From Crocinitomicaceae bacterium (GTDB lineage Bacteria > Bacteroidota > Bacteroidia > Flavobacteriales_D > Crocinitomicaceae), in contig JAHEMJ010000002.1 of the NCBI GenBank assembly GCA_024643725.1, positions 62,001 to 126,000 on the forward strand: 64,000 nucleotides of DNA, in the 5' to 3' direction. This document shows, one piece after another, positions 27,761 through 35,435 of the stretch. Made by a program: the position numbers and the translations under genes. How positions within the stretch are numbered: the first letter of the stretch is position 1; every line of letters starts with the position of its first letter. The notes beneath the pieces were generated by a model, which worked only from the letters and a program-made list of their open reading frames with translations, ran no database searches and was not told the DNA's origin.

Positions 27761-28804
27761 CTATACGTGATTTCGGCGTGATTTTTCACAAGCGCAGACC
27801 AATTGCCAAAGTGCTCTTGCACCGACGTTTGCATCCCAATCTCCCGTTTCTCCCGGAGCAACTTCGTTTAAATCGAATCCGATGATGCGACGGCCTGAAT
27901 TCGCCAAAGTGAATAAGAGGTAACTGATTTCTTGCAGTTCGAATCCACCGGCAACTGGTGTTCCTGTGTGTGGACAAAGTACTGGTTTTAATCCATCAAT
28001 GTCGAAGGATACATAGACGTTTTGCGGCAGTTGTGCGACAATTTCATCCACTTGATTTTGCCAAGTTTTTCCAGTGTACTGTTCATTTTTCAAAGCCCAA
28101 TCGAAATAAGTATGTACGCGTTCAGAATCGCGGCTCAAATGAACTTCACGTTCGGAAACATCGCGGATACCTACTTGTACCAATTTGGACATGTTTTGTG
28201 CATGTTTCAGCACATTAAACATGATGCTGGCATGTGATTGATCGAATCCTTCGTAAGCATCACGTAAATCAGCATGTGCATCAATTTGTAGGATACCAAA
28301 ATCCTCGTAAGTATCGTTCAAGGCTTGAATGAGTCCGAGCGGAGTGGAGTGTTCTCCTCCGAGAACAGCAGGAATTTTTCCCTGCGCGATGAGGTCTAAA
28401 CAGCGTTCCTTTAAATTGGCACGCAACGCTTCATGAGCTGTATTGATTTCTTCCAACACGGGTTGGTACTTCAACAAAGCTTTCTCTTCGCCATGTGCTT
28501 CCAAATAGGAAATGTATTCCATTCCTTGTTCACAACAATGCGCATTGATTTCCTTCCATTCCTGCGACACAGGAGACATGTACACTTTTGTATCATATGC
28601 TCGATCCAAATCTGGGTGGTAAAAGTCCAGCTGTGTAGATGCTTCCAATATCGCTTCAGGACCATTGCTTGTGCCTTTTCCGTAAGATGCTGTCGCATCC
28701 CAAGGAATTGGAATAATTACCATTGTTGCTTCCGATTCCGTATAAGGAAATCCGAATATATTTCCATTGGCGATTCCTACGCCATTTGGATCAAATTCAC
28801 TCAT
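27761..28804 (-). CDS. Agmatinase/arginase family ureohydrolase
   Basis: 347 residues. The manganese-binding motifs of the ureohydrolase family are all present: GGEHSTPLG, QIDAHADLRDAY and SFDIDGLKP, followed by the conserved FDLNEVAPG. These enzymes hydrolyse a guanidino (or formimino) group to release urea or a related product. Agmatine is the likeliest substrate by family habit in Bacteroidota, but specificity is not certain. The ATG overlaps the murQ stop (ATGA), so the two are translationally coupled. Confidence 0.88.
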   Translation of the reverse strand: MSEFDPNGVGIANGNIFGFPYTESEATMVIIPIPWDATASYGKGTSNGPEAILEASTQLDFYHPDLDRAYDTKVYMSPVSQEWKEINAHCCEQGMEYISYLEAHGEEKALLKYQPVLEEINTAHEALRANLKERCLDLIAQGKIPAVLGGEHSTPLGLIQALNDTYEDFGILQIDAHADLRDAYEGFDQSHASIMFNVLKHAQNMSKLVQVGIRDVSEREVHLSRDSERVHTYFDWALKNEQYTGKTWQNQVDEIVAQLPQNVYVSFDIDGLKPVLCPHTGTPVAGGFELQEISYLLFTLANSGRRIIGFDLNEVAPGETGDWDANVGARALWQLVCACEKSRRNHV

Positions 28805-29613
28805 CTTGTTTGCTTAAAATGTTCTACTGCTTTTCTAACCGATCCATGCGTCAGAAGCAAGTCTTTTGCTTCCTCCATGTCCACTCCGGTTTCTTCAGCC
28901 ACCATTCGTGCACCGCGATCGACTAGTTTGTGGTTGGACAATTGCATGTCCACCATTTTATTTCCTTTCACTCTTCCCAATTTGATCATCAAACTGGTTG
29001 AAATCATGTTTAATACAAGTTTTTGTGCTGTTCCAGATTTCATGCGCGTACTTCCTGTTACGAATTCTGGTCCAACAACCGGGGCAATGGGGAAATCCAC
29101 AGCGGCGGCTAAAGGCGAATCTGGATTACAAGAAATACCTGCGGTTAAAATTCCAGCAACTTTCGCTTTTTCAATTGCACCAAGTACATAAGGCGTACTT
29201 CCAGATGCAGCGATTCCAACAATGGTGTCCAATGCGGTGAGTTGAAACTCCGCTAAATCTTTCCATGCTTGTTCGCGGTCGTCCTCTGCAAATTCTACGG
29301 CTTTTCGAATCGCGGCATCCCCACCGGCGATAAGTCCAACCACGATTCCATGGTCAATTCCGAAGGTTGGTGGACATTCACTAGCGTCAACAATTCCGAG
29401 TCTTCCGCTTGTTCCCGCACCTAGGTAAAATAAGCGTCCACCGGCTGACATGCGCTCACTGCAGGCGTTGACAAAGGCTTCAATTGCAGGAATCTCTTTT
29501 TGAACGGAAAGCGCAACCGTTTGATCTTCTCTGTTGATGTTGGTGAGGAGGTCCAGGGTGGACATCTGCTCTAAATCTTGGTAGTGCGAACTGGATTCGG
29601 TTACTTTTTTCAT
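28801..29613 (-). CDS. murQ: N-acetylmuramic acid 6-phosphate etherase
   Basis: 270 residues, slightly shorter than the usual ~300. The SIS-domain motif LFYLGAGTSGRLGIVDASECPPTFG is diagnostic, with the later GSTRMKSGTAQKLVLNM segment. It splits the lactyl ether of MurNAc-6-phosphate to give GlcNAc-6-phosphate, a step of peptidoglycan recycling in the cytosol. The gene starts 1 nt after the PRTase stop and overlaps the next gene by 4 nt. Together with mpl (8.3 kb) it indicates a working recycling pathway. Confidence 0.95.
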   Translation of the reverse strand: MKKVTESSSHYQDLEQMSTLDLLTNINREDQTVALSVQKEIPAIEAFVNACSERMSAGGRLFYLGAGTSGRLGIVDASECPPTFGIDHGIVVGLIAGGDAAIRKAVEFAEDDREQAWKDLAEFQLTALDTIVGIAASGSTPYVLGAIEKAKVAGILTAGISCNPDSPLAAAVDFPIAPVVGPEFVTGSTRMKSGTAQKLVLNMISTSLMIKLGRVKGNKMVDMQLSNHKLVDRGARMVAEETGVDMEEAKDLLLTHGSVRKAVEHFKQTR

Positions 29614-29614
29614 C

Positions 29615-30109
29615 TTAATGCAAATAGGCTTTAGAATCTGTTTCGTTTAAGTCCACTTCGACATGATTTTTCAAGGTGGTTGAAAGTCCGAGTCCGGCGA
29701 AATCCGTTTTAATCGGATAACGTCTGTGTTGACGATCAACGAGCGCAACGGTTTTAATGGCTTTGGTCGCTTGTTCGAGGAATTTCATCAAGGCATATTG
29801 CATCGTTTTTCCAGAATTAATGACATCATCCACCAAAATAATGTATCCTTTTTTCAGCTCTTTTTCGTCGATGCTCAAATGGATTTGTTCGCTCCAAGGT
29901 TCGTCCTTGTTCACGGTAATTTCAAAGCAAACCACATCAATCTCGCTGTTGGCACGAATAATCTCTGCTAATTTGTATGCGATGACGCTGCCATTTCCAA
30001 CAATTCCTCCGATGAAAATGCGTTCTTCTTCGAAACAATTTTCTAGGATTTGGTGTCCCAATCGGATGATTTTCTGTTGAATTTGCTGATGATTCAGGAT
30101 GATTTGCAT
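29615..30109 (-). CDS. Phosphoribosyltransferase (PRTase) domain protein, PyrR-like
   Basis: 164 residues of the type I PRTase fold. The PRPP-binding loop is ILVDDVINSGKTMQYAL, preceded by a hood and a FIGGIVGNGSVIA loop. The arrangement KTVALVDRQHRRYPIKTDFAGLGL resembles PyrR and other small nucleobase transferases. Substrate is unclear, and a regulatory PyrR role is possible but unsupported. It opens the four-gene minus-strand operon. A TAACTTTG sequence at 30130-30137 is the likely -7 element. Confidence 0.82.
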   Translation of the reverse strand: MQIILNHQQIQQKIIRLGHQILENCFEEERIFIGGIVGNGSVIAYKLAEIIRANSEIDVVCFEITVNKDEPWSEQIHLSIDEKELKKGYIILVDDVINSGKTMQYALMKFLEQATKAIKTVALVDRQHRRYPIKTDFAGLGLSTTLKNHVEVDLNETDSKAYLH

Positions 30110-30169
30110 GGTATTTTGAAATTATAAATCAAAGTTAATAAACAAACGCCTCGTTCGAAGTTTGAGGCA

Positions 30170-30198
30170 AAAAAAAATCCCGACAAATGCCGGGATTT
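30170..30198 (-). terminator. Terminator of the riboswitch-controlled propeller gene
   Basis: The stem AAATCCCG / CGGGATTT with an 8-nt loop is followed on the minus strand by a run of T. It lies 20 nt after the stop codon at 30219, so that gene is transcribed alone and not with the PRTase operon. Confidence 0.8.
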
Positions 30199-30218
30199 CA
30201 TTATTAGCGAATGCTTTT

Positions 30219-31475
30219 TTAAAGTTTGATTACTTTTTGATTCATTCCGTTGATGCGAACAATGTAAATTCCTGCAGGAAGATGAGCGATGTTTAAACTT
30301 GATTCCGTGCTTGTAAAAACAGTTGTTCCGCTGATGTCTAGAATGCGTACCAATTCGTTTCCAGTATTACCTTGAATGGTCAGGATGTCAGTTGTTGGAT
30401 TTGGAGCAACGCTGAAGTTTGATTTTCCCTCGTTCAATCCAGCAGAGGAACGAATGTCGAAAACGATAGTCCCTGGAGAAACACCAGCTGCGAATTGGTG
30501 GATTTCTGTGTTATTCACATCGTAAATAAAAACAGTTCCTGTAGAAAAGAAATCAGTTGTCGAAGCATATAATTCACCGCTGATCGGTTCTTGTGCCAAT
30601 TCGTAGAAATTCACATTGATGCCATTTACTGGTCCGATGTTGTTCATTCCGTTAATGTCGAAATTATTCAAGCTTGTTTCAGCGGAAATCTGATACGTGA
30701 TTTTGTCGTCACGAAGGGCAGAGGTACCACATCCGGCGATGGCATTAGCGATGTTGACGGTGGAAGGAAGATTCGTTCCCAAGTCAAACTTTGAAATCGA
30801 TGTTCCTGTCCAATCTTTATTATTCACTGTATACAACGCCGAACCGTACTTAACTAAGTTGTCTGGATTTTTACCATCAGGACCTAAATCCACTTCGTTT
30901 CCGTAAGTTAAATTGGAAAGATTCAATTGTCCGATGATTCCTTTTTCATTTCCCCAATCGTACGCATTGTTTACAACCAAATATGCCGTTGTTCCATCTA
31001 CAACAATGTTTTGTGTCGCCCACTTAGGACCCGTAACGGTATCGAATGCTTGAACTAATTGTAAGTCAGCGGTATTGTAAACGTGTAGGTAGGAATCGTA
31101 CGTTGTTAAATATTCTCCGCGTGTTGCGATTAACTTATCTTGATAGATGGCTAGGTTGCGTACGCCTGGACAAGCCACGCTAGAAATTTCCTGATGCGAG
31201 TTCAAGTCCATTTTAAAGATTTTCGAATCCGCCGCAACGAAGTAGAAGTTTCCGTCAATGACTAAGTCGGATGCAAAGCGCATATTTTCCAAAGTGTCCA
31301 CCACTTGATATTGTTGTGAAACTGGATTGTAACTTCCGATAGTAACCGGTTCTACAATGACATTCGTTTGGTAGTCGAAGTACCCTTCATTGACAACCAA
31401 GACTTGGTGCAATTGATTTTGCGCAAAGCTCCATGCGCTTGTAAATAAACTAATTGTAATCAATGCCTTTTTCAT
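30219..31475 (-). CDS. T9SS-secreted beta-propeller, BtuG-like cobalamin-binding candidate
   Basis: 418 residues from the ATG at 31475, where the signal peptide begins (MKKALITISLFTSAWSFAQ). The mature protein starts with LVVNEGYFDYQTN, which resembles the NEG motif at the start of DUF5074/YncE-type propellers such as BtuG. Blades repeat about every 45 residues (for example DLVIDGNFYFVAADSKIFKMD). The last ~75 residues are a T9SS sorting domain (FSVAPNPTTDIL). The gene sits behind a cobalamin riboswitch. BtuG in Bacteroides is a surface lipoprotein that captures B12 for BtuB; here export by T9SS would replace the lipid anchor. The B12 role is inferred from the riboswitch and the fold. Confidence 0.8.
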   Translation of the reverse strand: MKKALITISLFTSAWSFAQNQLHQVLVVNEGYFDYQTNVIVEPVTIGSYNPVSQQYQVVDTLENMRFASDLVIDGNFYFVAADSKIFKMDLNSHQEISSVACPGVRNLAIYQDKLIATRGEYLTTYDSYLHVYNTADLQLVQAFDTVTGPKWATQNIVVDGTTAYLVVNNAYDWGNEKGIIGQLNLSNLTYGNEVDLGPDGKNPDNLVKYGSALYTVNNKDWTGTSISKFDLGTNLPSTVNIANAIAGCGTSALRDDKITYQISAETSLNNFDINGMNNIGPVNGINVNFYELAQEPISGELYASTTDFFSTGTVFIYDVNNTEIHQFAAGVSPGTIVFDIRSSAGLNEGKSNFSVAPNPTTDILTIQGNTGNELVRILDISGTTVFTSTESSLNIAHLPAGIYIVRINGMNQKVIKL

Positions 31476-31539
31476 TCGTTCTGTTTTTTGAATGTGAAAC
31501 AATAAAAACTAGAAGAAGAAAAAAGTAGGAAAAGCTAGG

Positions 31540-31741
31540 ATGTAAACATCCGTTGCGAGTCCGACCTTTATCTGAAGTCTTCTCTCTGTTCGTTGGCAAG
31601 TCTTCTGGCTCATGTCCCTTTCAATTCGCCTTCCCAATTTCTCAGTGGCCTAATGAATTGCATTTTAGACATTTACAGCTGCAGATACAGCTCCGGGTTC
31701 AAACCGGATTCCTTATTAATCTCGAAAACGAGAACCAATGG
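31540..31741 (-). promoter_or_regulatory. Cobalamin (AdoCbl) riboswitch
   Basis: Read on the minus strand, the conserved pieces appear in the right order: GGTTCTCG, then AAGGAATCCGG with AACCCGGAGCTG, then CTGCAGCTGTAAATG, then GCCACTG, GGGAAGGCG, and the B12 box AGCCAGAAGACTTGCC (31610-31595). It lies between its promoter and the T9SS propeller gene. A small hairpin (GGATG-TTTA-CATCC) near 31538-31553 precedes the start codon region and could be part of the expression platform. High cobalamin would be expected to lower expression. Confidence 0.9.
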
Positions 31742-31747
31742 ACGATA

Positions 31748-31755
31748 CAAAGATA
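31748..31755 (-). promoter_or_regulatory. -7 promoter element of the riboswitch transcript
   Basis: TATCTTTG on the minus strand, a full TAnnTTTG match, ends 7 nt before the first conserved base of the riboswitch. Transcription would therefore begin right at the aptamer. No -33 TTG is obvious. Confidence 0.6.
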
Positions 31756-31906
31756 ATTGAAAATTCTTGCCATCACCTATTTCATGGTTTTATCCATGGT
31801 TATTCACAGTTAATATGTGTAAGTGTTAATAAATCAGTTACTTATAATTTTCGTTTCAACAAAAATATGCTTAGGTTTAATGCACTAACCTATAAACTAT
31901 ATTACT

Positions 31907-32674
31907 ATGGAAAAGAATTTACCTTATGTAAGTGTTGGGATTATCGATGATAATTACAACAGAAGAGTGTTGCCTTTTTTAGGGAAAATGGATGATGGAA
32001 GCTTGTTCAAATGGTTTTTAGTAACTCTTTGGCGTTTAGTTTCTTACGCGATGTTGGTTGGAGGAGTTTATTTTGTTATTGCGAATTTAATCGGTGATGA
32101 CAATTATTGTAAGTCCACATTTGTGGAAGAAATGACCGGGGGAGCAAAGGTAGGAGCCTCAATTGGTCTTGTGTTGGGCATCTTGCTGAGTCTTTTGTGT
32201 GCTTGGTTTTTGTACAGCCTCACTAAGAAAAGAACGGATCAATTAAATGATGCAGCATATAAAGGACTACTTCATTTTATTAGCCATGAGTTGTTGCCTC
32301 GAACAATCACACTTTACGGCGAATTATTTTTTACATTAATCATGTATGTTAGTATGCTTCAGTTAGTTGCTGCGTTAGATGGACATTCGGCATACGTCCC
32401 ACTCATGGATTACATGGGGATGTTTCAAGCGATTGTCATCCCAGGAATGGAGGGCGTGTTTGACTTAATTCCTACGAAAGTATTCGGTGACTACGATCAC
32501 ATGGACATTACTTTGCGCATGGCGGCATTCGGTGCGCTTGGTTCTTTTGTCATTCTGATTGCTTACTACGTAATGAAAGAAGTGTATTTGTATGCTTTAA
32601 AAATCACATTAGCATTGATTCATTTTATTCCTCGTTTTGCGATTCCAATTTCCGTGAGACAGTCGGGAAATTAA
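31907..32674 (+). CDS. Membrane protein of unknown function
   Basis: 255 residues with four hydrophobic segments (about 40-62, 88-112, 140-160 and 205-235). I do not recognise the family. Cytoplasmic ends are polar, and no catalytic motif is seen. It is transcribed divergently from the riboswitch transcript. An inverted repeat (TAGGTT at 31872, AACCTA at 31887) lies in its leader. It ends at a strong terminator. Confidence 0.7.
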   Translation: MEKNLPYVSVGIIDDNYNRRVLPFLGKMDDGSLFKWFLVTLWRLVSYAMLVGGVYFVIANLIGDDNYCKSTFVEEMTGGAKVGASIGLVLGILLSLLCAWFLYSLTKKRTDQLNDAAYKGLLHFISHELLPRTITLYGELFFTLIMYVSMLQLVAALDGHSAYVPLMDYMGMFQAIVIPGMEGVFDLIPTKVFGDYDHMDITLRMAAFGALGSFVILIAYYVMKEVYLYALKITLALIHFIPRFAIPISVRQSGN

Positions 32675-32690
32675 TTCATTGTTTAAGTTA

Positions 32691-32716
32691 AAAACCTCCT
32701 TCGGGAGGTTTTTTTT
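32691..32716 (+). terminator. Rho-independent terminator
   Basis: AAAACCTCC-TTCG-GGAGGTTTT with a stable TTCG tetraloop is followed by a T run, 17 nt after the membrane-protein stop codon. Confidence 0.9.
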
Positions 32717-32730
32717 ATGTCCGAAATAAA

Positions 32731-32762
32731 TTTGGCGGTTCTAAAAACTTGGACTATATTTG
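32731..32762 (+). promoter_or_regulatory. Promoter of rpsO-pnp
   Basis: TTTG (32731-32734) and TATATTTG (32755-32762) are separated by 20 nt, a textbook Bacteroidota -33/-7 pair. The leader to the rpsO start is about 52 nt. Confidence 0.85.
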
Positions 32763-32819
32763 CAGCCGTATTGACCAAGGGTGTCAATCTACATAATAAT
32801 CATTTACATAAATATTAGC

Positions 32820-33089
32820 ATGTATTTAAATTCAGAAAAGAAAAAAGAGATCTTCGCTCAACATGGCGGATCTGAAGTGAACACTGGTTCAACAGAAGGA
32901 CAAATTGCATTATTTACTTTCCGTATCAGTCACTTAACAGAGCACTTGAAAAAAAATCGTAAAGATTACGGAACACAACGCGCACTTCAACTTTTAGTTG
33001 GTAAACGTCGTAGTCTTTTGGATTATTTGAAGAGAAAAGATATCGAGAAATACAGAGCGTTGATCAAGGAATTAGGACTTCGTCGTTAA
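32820..33089 (+). CDS. rpsO: 30S ribosomal protein S15
   Basis: 89 residues from the ATG at 32820, the universal length of S15; the open frame reaches back to 32781 but the extra residues are not part of the protein. Motifs GGSEVNTGSTEGQIALFT, HLKKNRKDYGTQRALQLLVGKRRSLLDYL and the end KELGLRR are diagnostic. It binds the central domain of 16S rRNA. A terminator and pnp follow, the classical rpsO-pnp order. Confidence 0.98.
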   Translation: MYLNSEKKKEIFAQHGGSEVNTGSTEGQIALFTFRISHLTEHLKKNRKDYGTQRALQLLVGKRRSLLDYLKRKDIEKYRALIKELGLRR

Positions 33090-33118
33090 TCCGATCATCG
33101 ATCACATTTTATTGGAAG

Positions 33119-33154
33119 AGGGGACTTCGGCTTTATGTCGCAAGTCCCTTTTTT
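33119..33154 (+). terminator. Terminator/attenuator between rpsO and pnp
   Basis: GGGACTT (33121-33127) and AAGTCCC (33142-33148) form a 7-bp stem with a 14-nt loop, followed by six T. In other bacteria structured sequences here take part in pnp autoregulation; whether that applies here is unknown. Confidence 0.75.
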
Positions 33155-33180
33155 GTACATTAATTAGTAAATAAATAAAG

Positions 33181-35325
33181 ATGAATATAGGTTTAAAAAG
33201 GTCAATTATTACCGGCGGCAAGGAGATTAGCGTCGAGACAGGTAAGTTGGCAAAACAAGCGGATGGATCCGTTGTGGTGCGCATGGGCGACACCATGTTG
33301 TTAGCGACAGTTGTTGCGGCACAAGAAGCAAAAGATGGTGTGGACTTCCTTCCGTTAACGGTAGATTACCGTGAGAAGTATTCTGCATCTGGACGTTTTC
33401 CAGGTGGATTCTTCCGTCGTGAAGCGCGTCCTTCTGAAACAGAAATTTTAGTGATGCGTTTGGTGGATCGTGCGCTTCGTCCACTTTTCCCAGACGATTA
33501 CCATGCAGAAGTTCAGTTGATGATTCAATTGATCGCTTATGATGGTGTCAATAATCCAGATGCATTGTGTGGATTCGCGGCATCAGCTGCCATCGCAGTT
33601 TCAAATATTCCATTCAATGGACCAATGTCGGAAGTTCGTGTTGGACGCATCGACGGTGAGTATGTGATCAATCCAACAATGGCTCAAATGGAGTTATCCG
33701 ATATCGATATCGTGATCGCTGGTACCATGAAAGACATCAACATGTTGGAAGGTGAAATGCAAGAGATTTCGGAAGCAGAATTAGTAGAAGTATTCAAAAT
33801 TGCACACGTTGCCATCAAGGAACAATGTCAATTCCAATTGGACCTTGCTGCGGAAGTTCCAGCGGCTAATCCGAAAAGAGAATATAGCCATGAGTCACAC
33901 AACGAAGAAGTTCGTGCGAAAGTGTATGAATTGGCGATGGAAAAATGTAAAGATGTTGCTCGTATGGGCTTGGCGAATAAGTCAAAACGTACCGAGTTGT
34001 TCGATGCAATTAAAGACGAAGTGAAAGCTTCTTTCTCTGAAGAAGAGTTAGCTGAAGTAGCGAAATTTATTTCTCCTTACTTCTCAGAAGTGAAGAAAAA
34101 AGCAGTTCGTTGGGTGATGTTGAACGAGCGCAAGCGTTTGGATGGTCGTAACTTCGACGAAATTCGTCCAATCTGGGCAGAAGTAGATTATTTACCAATG
34201 GTTCACGGTTCTGCTGTATTTACACGTGGAGAAACTCAATCATTAACAACACTTACATTAGGTGGTAAAATGGATGAGCAGTTGATTGACGGTGCGACAT
34301 TCAAAGGAACGGAGAAATTCTTGTTACACTACAACTTCCCTCCATTCTCCACAGGTGAGGCAAAACCACTTCGTGGAACGTCTCGTCGTGAAATCGGACA
34401 TGGTAACTTGGCGCTTCGTGCCTTGAAACCAGTTTTACCGGACGATAATCCTTACACAATTCGTATCGTATCTGATATTCTTGAGTCAAACGGTTCGTCT
34501 TCGATGGCAACAGTTTGTGCAGGGACATTGGCGTTAATGGACGGTGGTGTACAAATCAAAGCGCCAGTTTCTGGAATCGCAATGGGACTTGTTGCGGACG
34601 AAGGAAAATTCGCTGTATTGTCTGATATCTTAGGTGATGAAGATCACTTGGGTGACATGGACTTTAAAGTAACAGGGACAGCAAAAGGAATCACTGCTTG
34701 TCAAATGGACATTAAAGTAGATGGACTTCCTTATGAAGTATTAATCCAAGCGTTAGAGCAAGCGAAAGCGGGAAGATTACACATCCTAGGAAAAATTGTA
34801 GAAACAATGCCTGCACCACGTGCAACATTGAAACCGCAAACACCACGTATCGAAGCATTCAACGTGCCAAACGATACGATTGGTGCAATCATCGGACCTG
34901 GAGGAAAAATCATCCAAGGATTGCAAAAAGAAACAAAAACGACGATTACGATTGAAGAATTACCAACTGGTGAAGGTCGTGTTCAAATCCTTTCTTCGAA
35001 TGGAGATGACATGAACGAAGCAATTCGTCAAATACGTCTCATTGCTTTCCCTCCACAAGTAGAGGATGGTGCAACGTATGAAGGAAAAGTGAAATCAGTG
35101 AAAGACTTCGGTTGTTTCGTTGAAATCCTTACTGGAACAGATGGATTAATCCACATTTCTGAGTTTAGCTGGGAAAAAGTAGCGAAAATGGAAGATGTCG
35201 TAAAAGAAGGTGATGTATTGACATTTAAAGTGATGGGTCGCGATCCAAAAACGAAAAAATGGAAATTGTCTCGTAAAGTTTTATTACCAAAACCAGAGCG
35301 TCCAGCTGATGCGCCTCAAGCGTAA
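33181..35325 (+). CDS. pnp: Polyribonucleotide nucleotidyltransferase (PNPase)
   Basis: 714 residues with the full PNPase layout: two RNase PH domains ([25 protein letters not shown] in the first; [17 protein letters not shown] in the second), an alpha-helical linker between them, then a KH domain ([19 protein letters not shown]) and an S1 domain ([16 protein letters not shown]) near the C-terminus. It degrades RNA 3' to 5' by phosphorolysis. It follows rpsO and ends at a strong terminator. Confidence 0.98.
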   Translation: MNIGLKRSIITGGKEISVETGKLAKQADGSVVVRMGDTMLLATVVAAQEAKDGVDFLPLTVDYREKYSASGRFPGGFFRREARPSETEILVMRLVDRALRPLFPDDYHAEVQLMIQLIAYDGVNNPDALCGFAASAAIAVSNIPFNGPMSEVRVGRIDGEYVINPTMAQMELSDIDIVIAGTMKDINMLEGEMQEISEAELVEVFKIAHVAIKEQCQFQLDLAAEVPAANPKREYSHESHNEEVRAKVYELAMEKCKDVARMGLANKSKRTELFDAIKDEVKASFSEEELAEVAKFISPYFSEVKKKAVRWVMLNERKRLDGRNFDEIRPIWAEVDYLPMVHGSAVFTRGETQSLTTLTLGGKMDEQLIDGATFKGTEKFLLHYNFPPFSTGEAKPLRGTSRREIGHGNLALRALKPVLPDDNPYTIRIVSDILESNGSSSMATVCAGTLALMDGGVQIKAPVSGIAMGLVADEGKFAVLSDILGDEDHLGDMDFKVTGTAKGITACQMDIKVDGLPYEVLIQALEQAKAGRLHILGKIVETMPAPRATLKPQTPRIEAFNVPNDTIGAIIGPGGKIIQGLQKETKTTITIEELPTGEGRVQILSSNGDDMNEAIRQIRLIAFPPQVEDGATYEGKVKSVKDFGCFVEILTGTDGLIHISEFSWEKVAKMEDVVKEGDVLTFKVMGRDPKTKKWKLSRKVLLPKPERPADAPQA

Positions 35326-35350
35326 TCAACACAGATTAAAAGTTATAAAC

Positions 35351-35375
35351 AAAGGCGGCCTCGGTCGCCTTTTTT
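35351..35375 (+). terminator. Terminator after pnp
   Basis: AAAGGCG / CGCCTTT forms a 7-bp stem with an 8-nt loop, followed by T, 25 nt after the pnp stop codon. Confidence 0.88.
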
Positions 35376-35435
35376 CATGTTCTCTTTATGAGAAATACAT
35401 AGTGATTTCTTATTTTTACCAAAAAAAATATTTTT

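Noticed and set aside
28433..29191. 252-codon open frame on the plus strand
   Set aside because: It lies antisense to the well-supported ureohydrolase and murQ genes and encodes a Cys/Phe/His-rich product of no recognisable family.
31738..31950. 70-codon plus-strand frame overlapping the start of the gene at 31907
   Set aside because: It runs through the riboswitch promoter and the leader and has no start context; the membrane-protein frame is clearly the real one.
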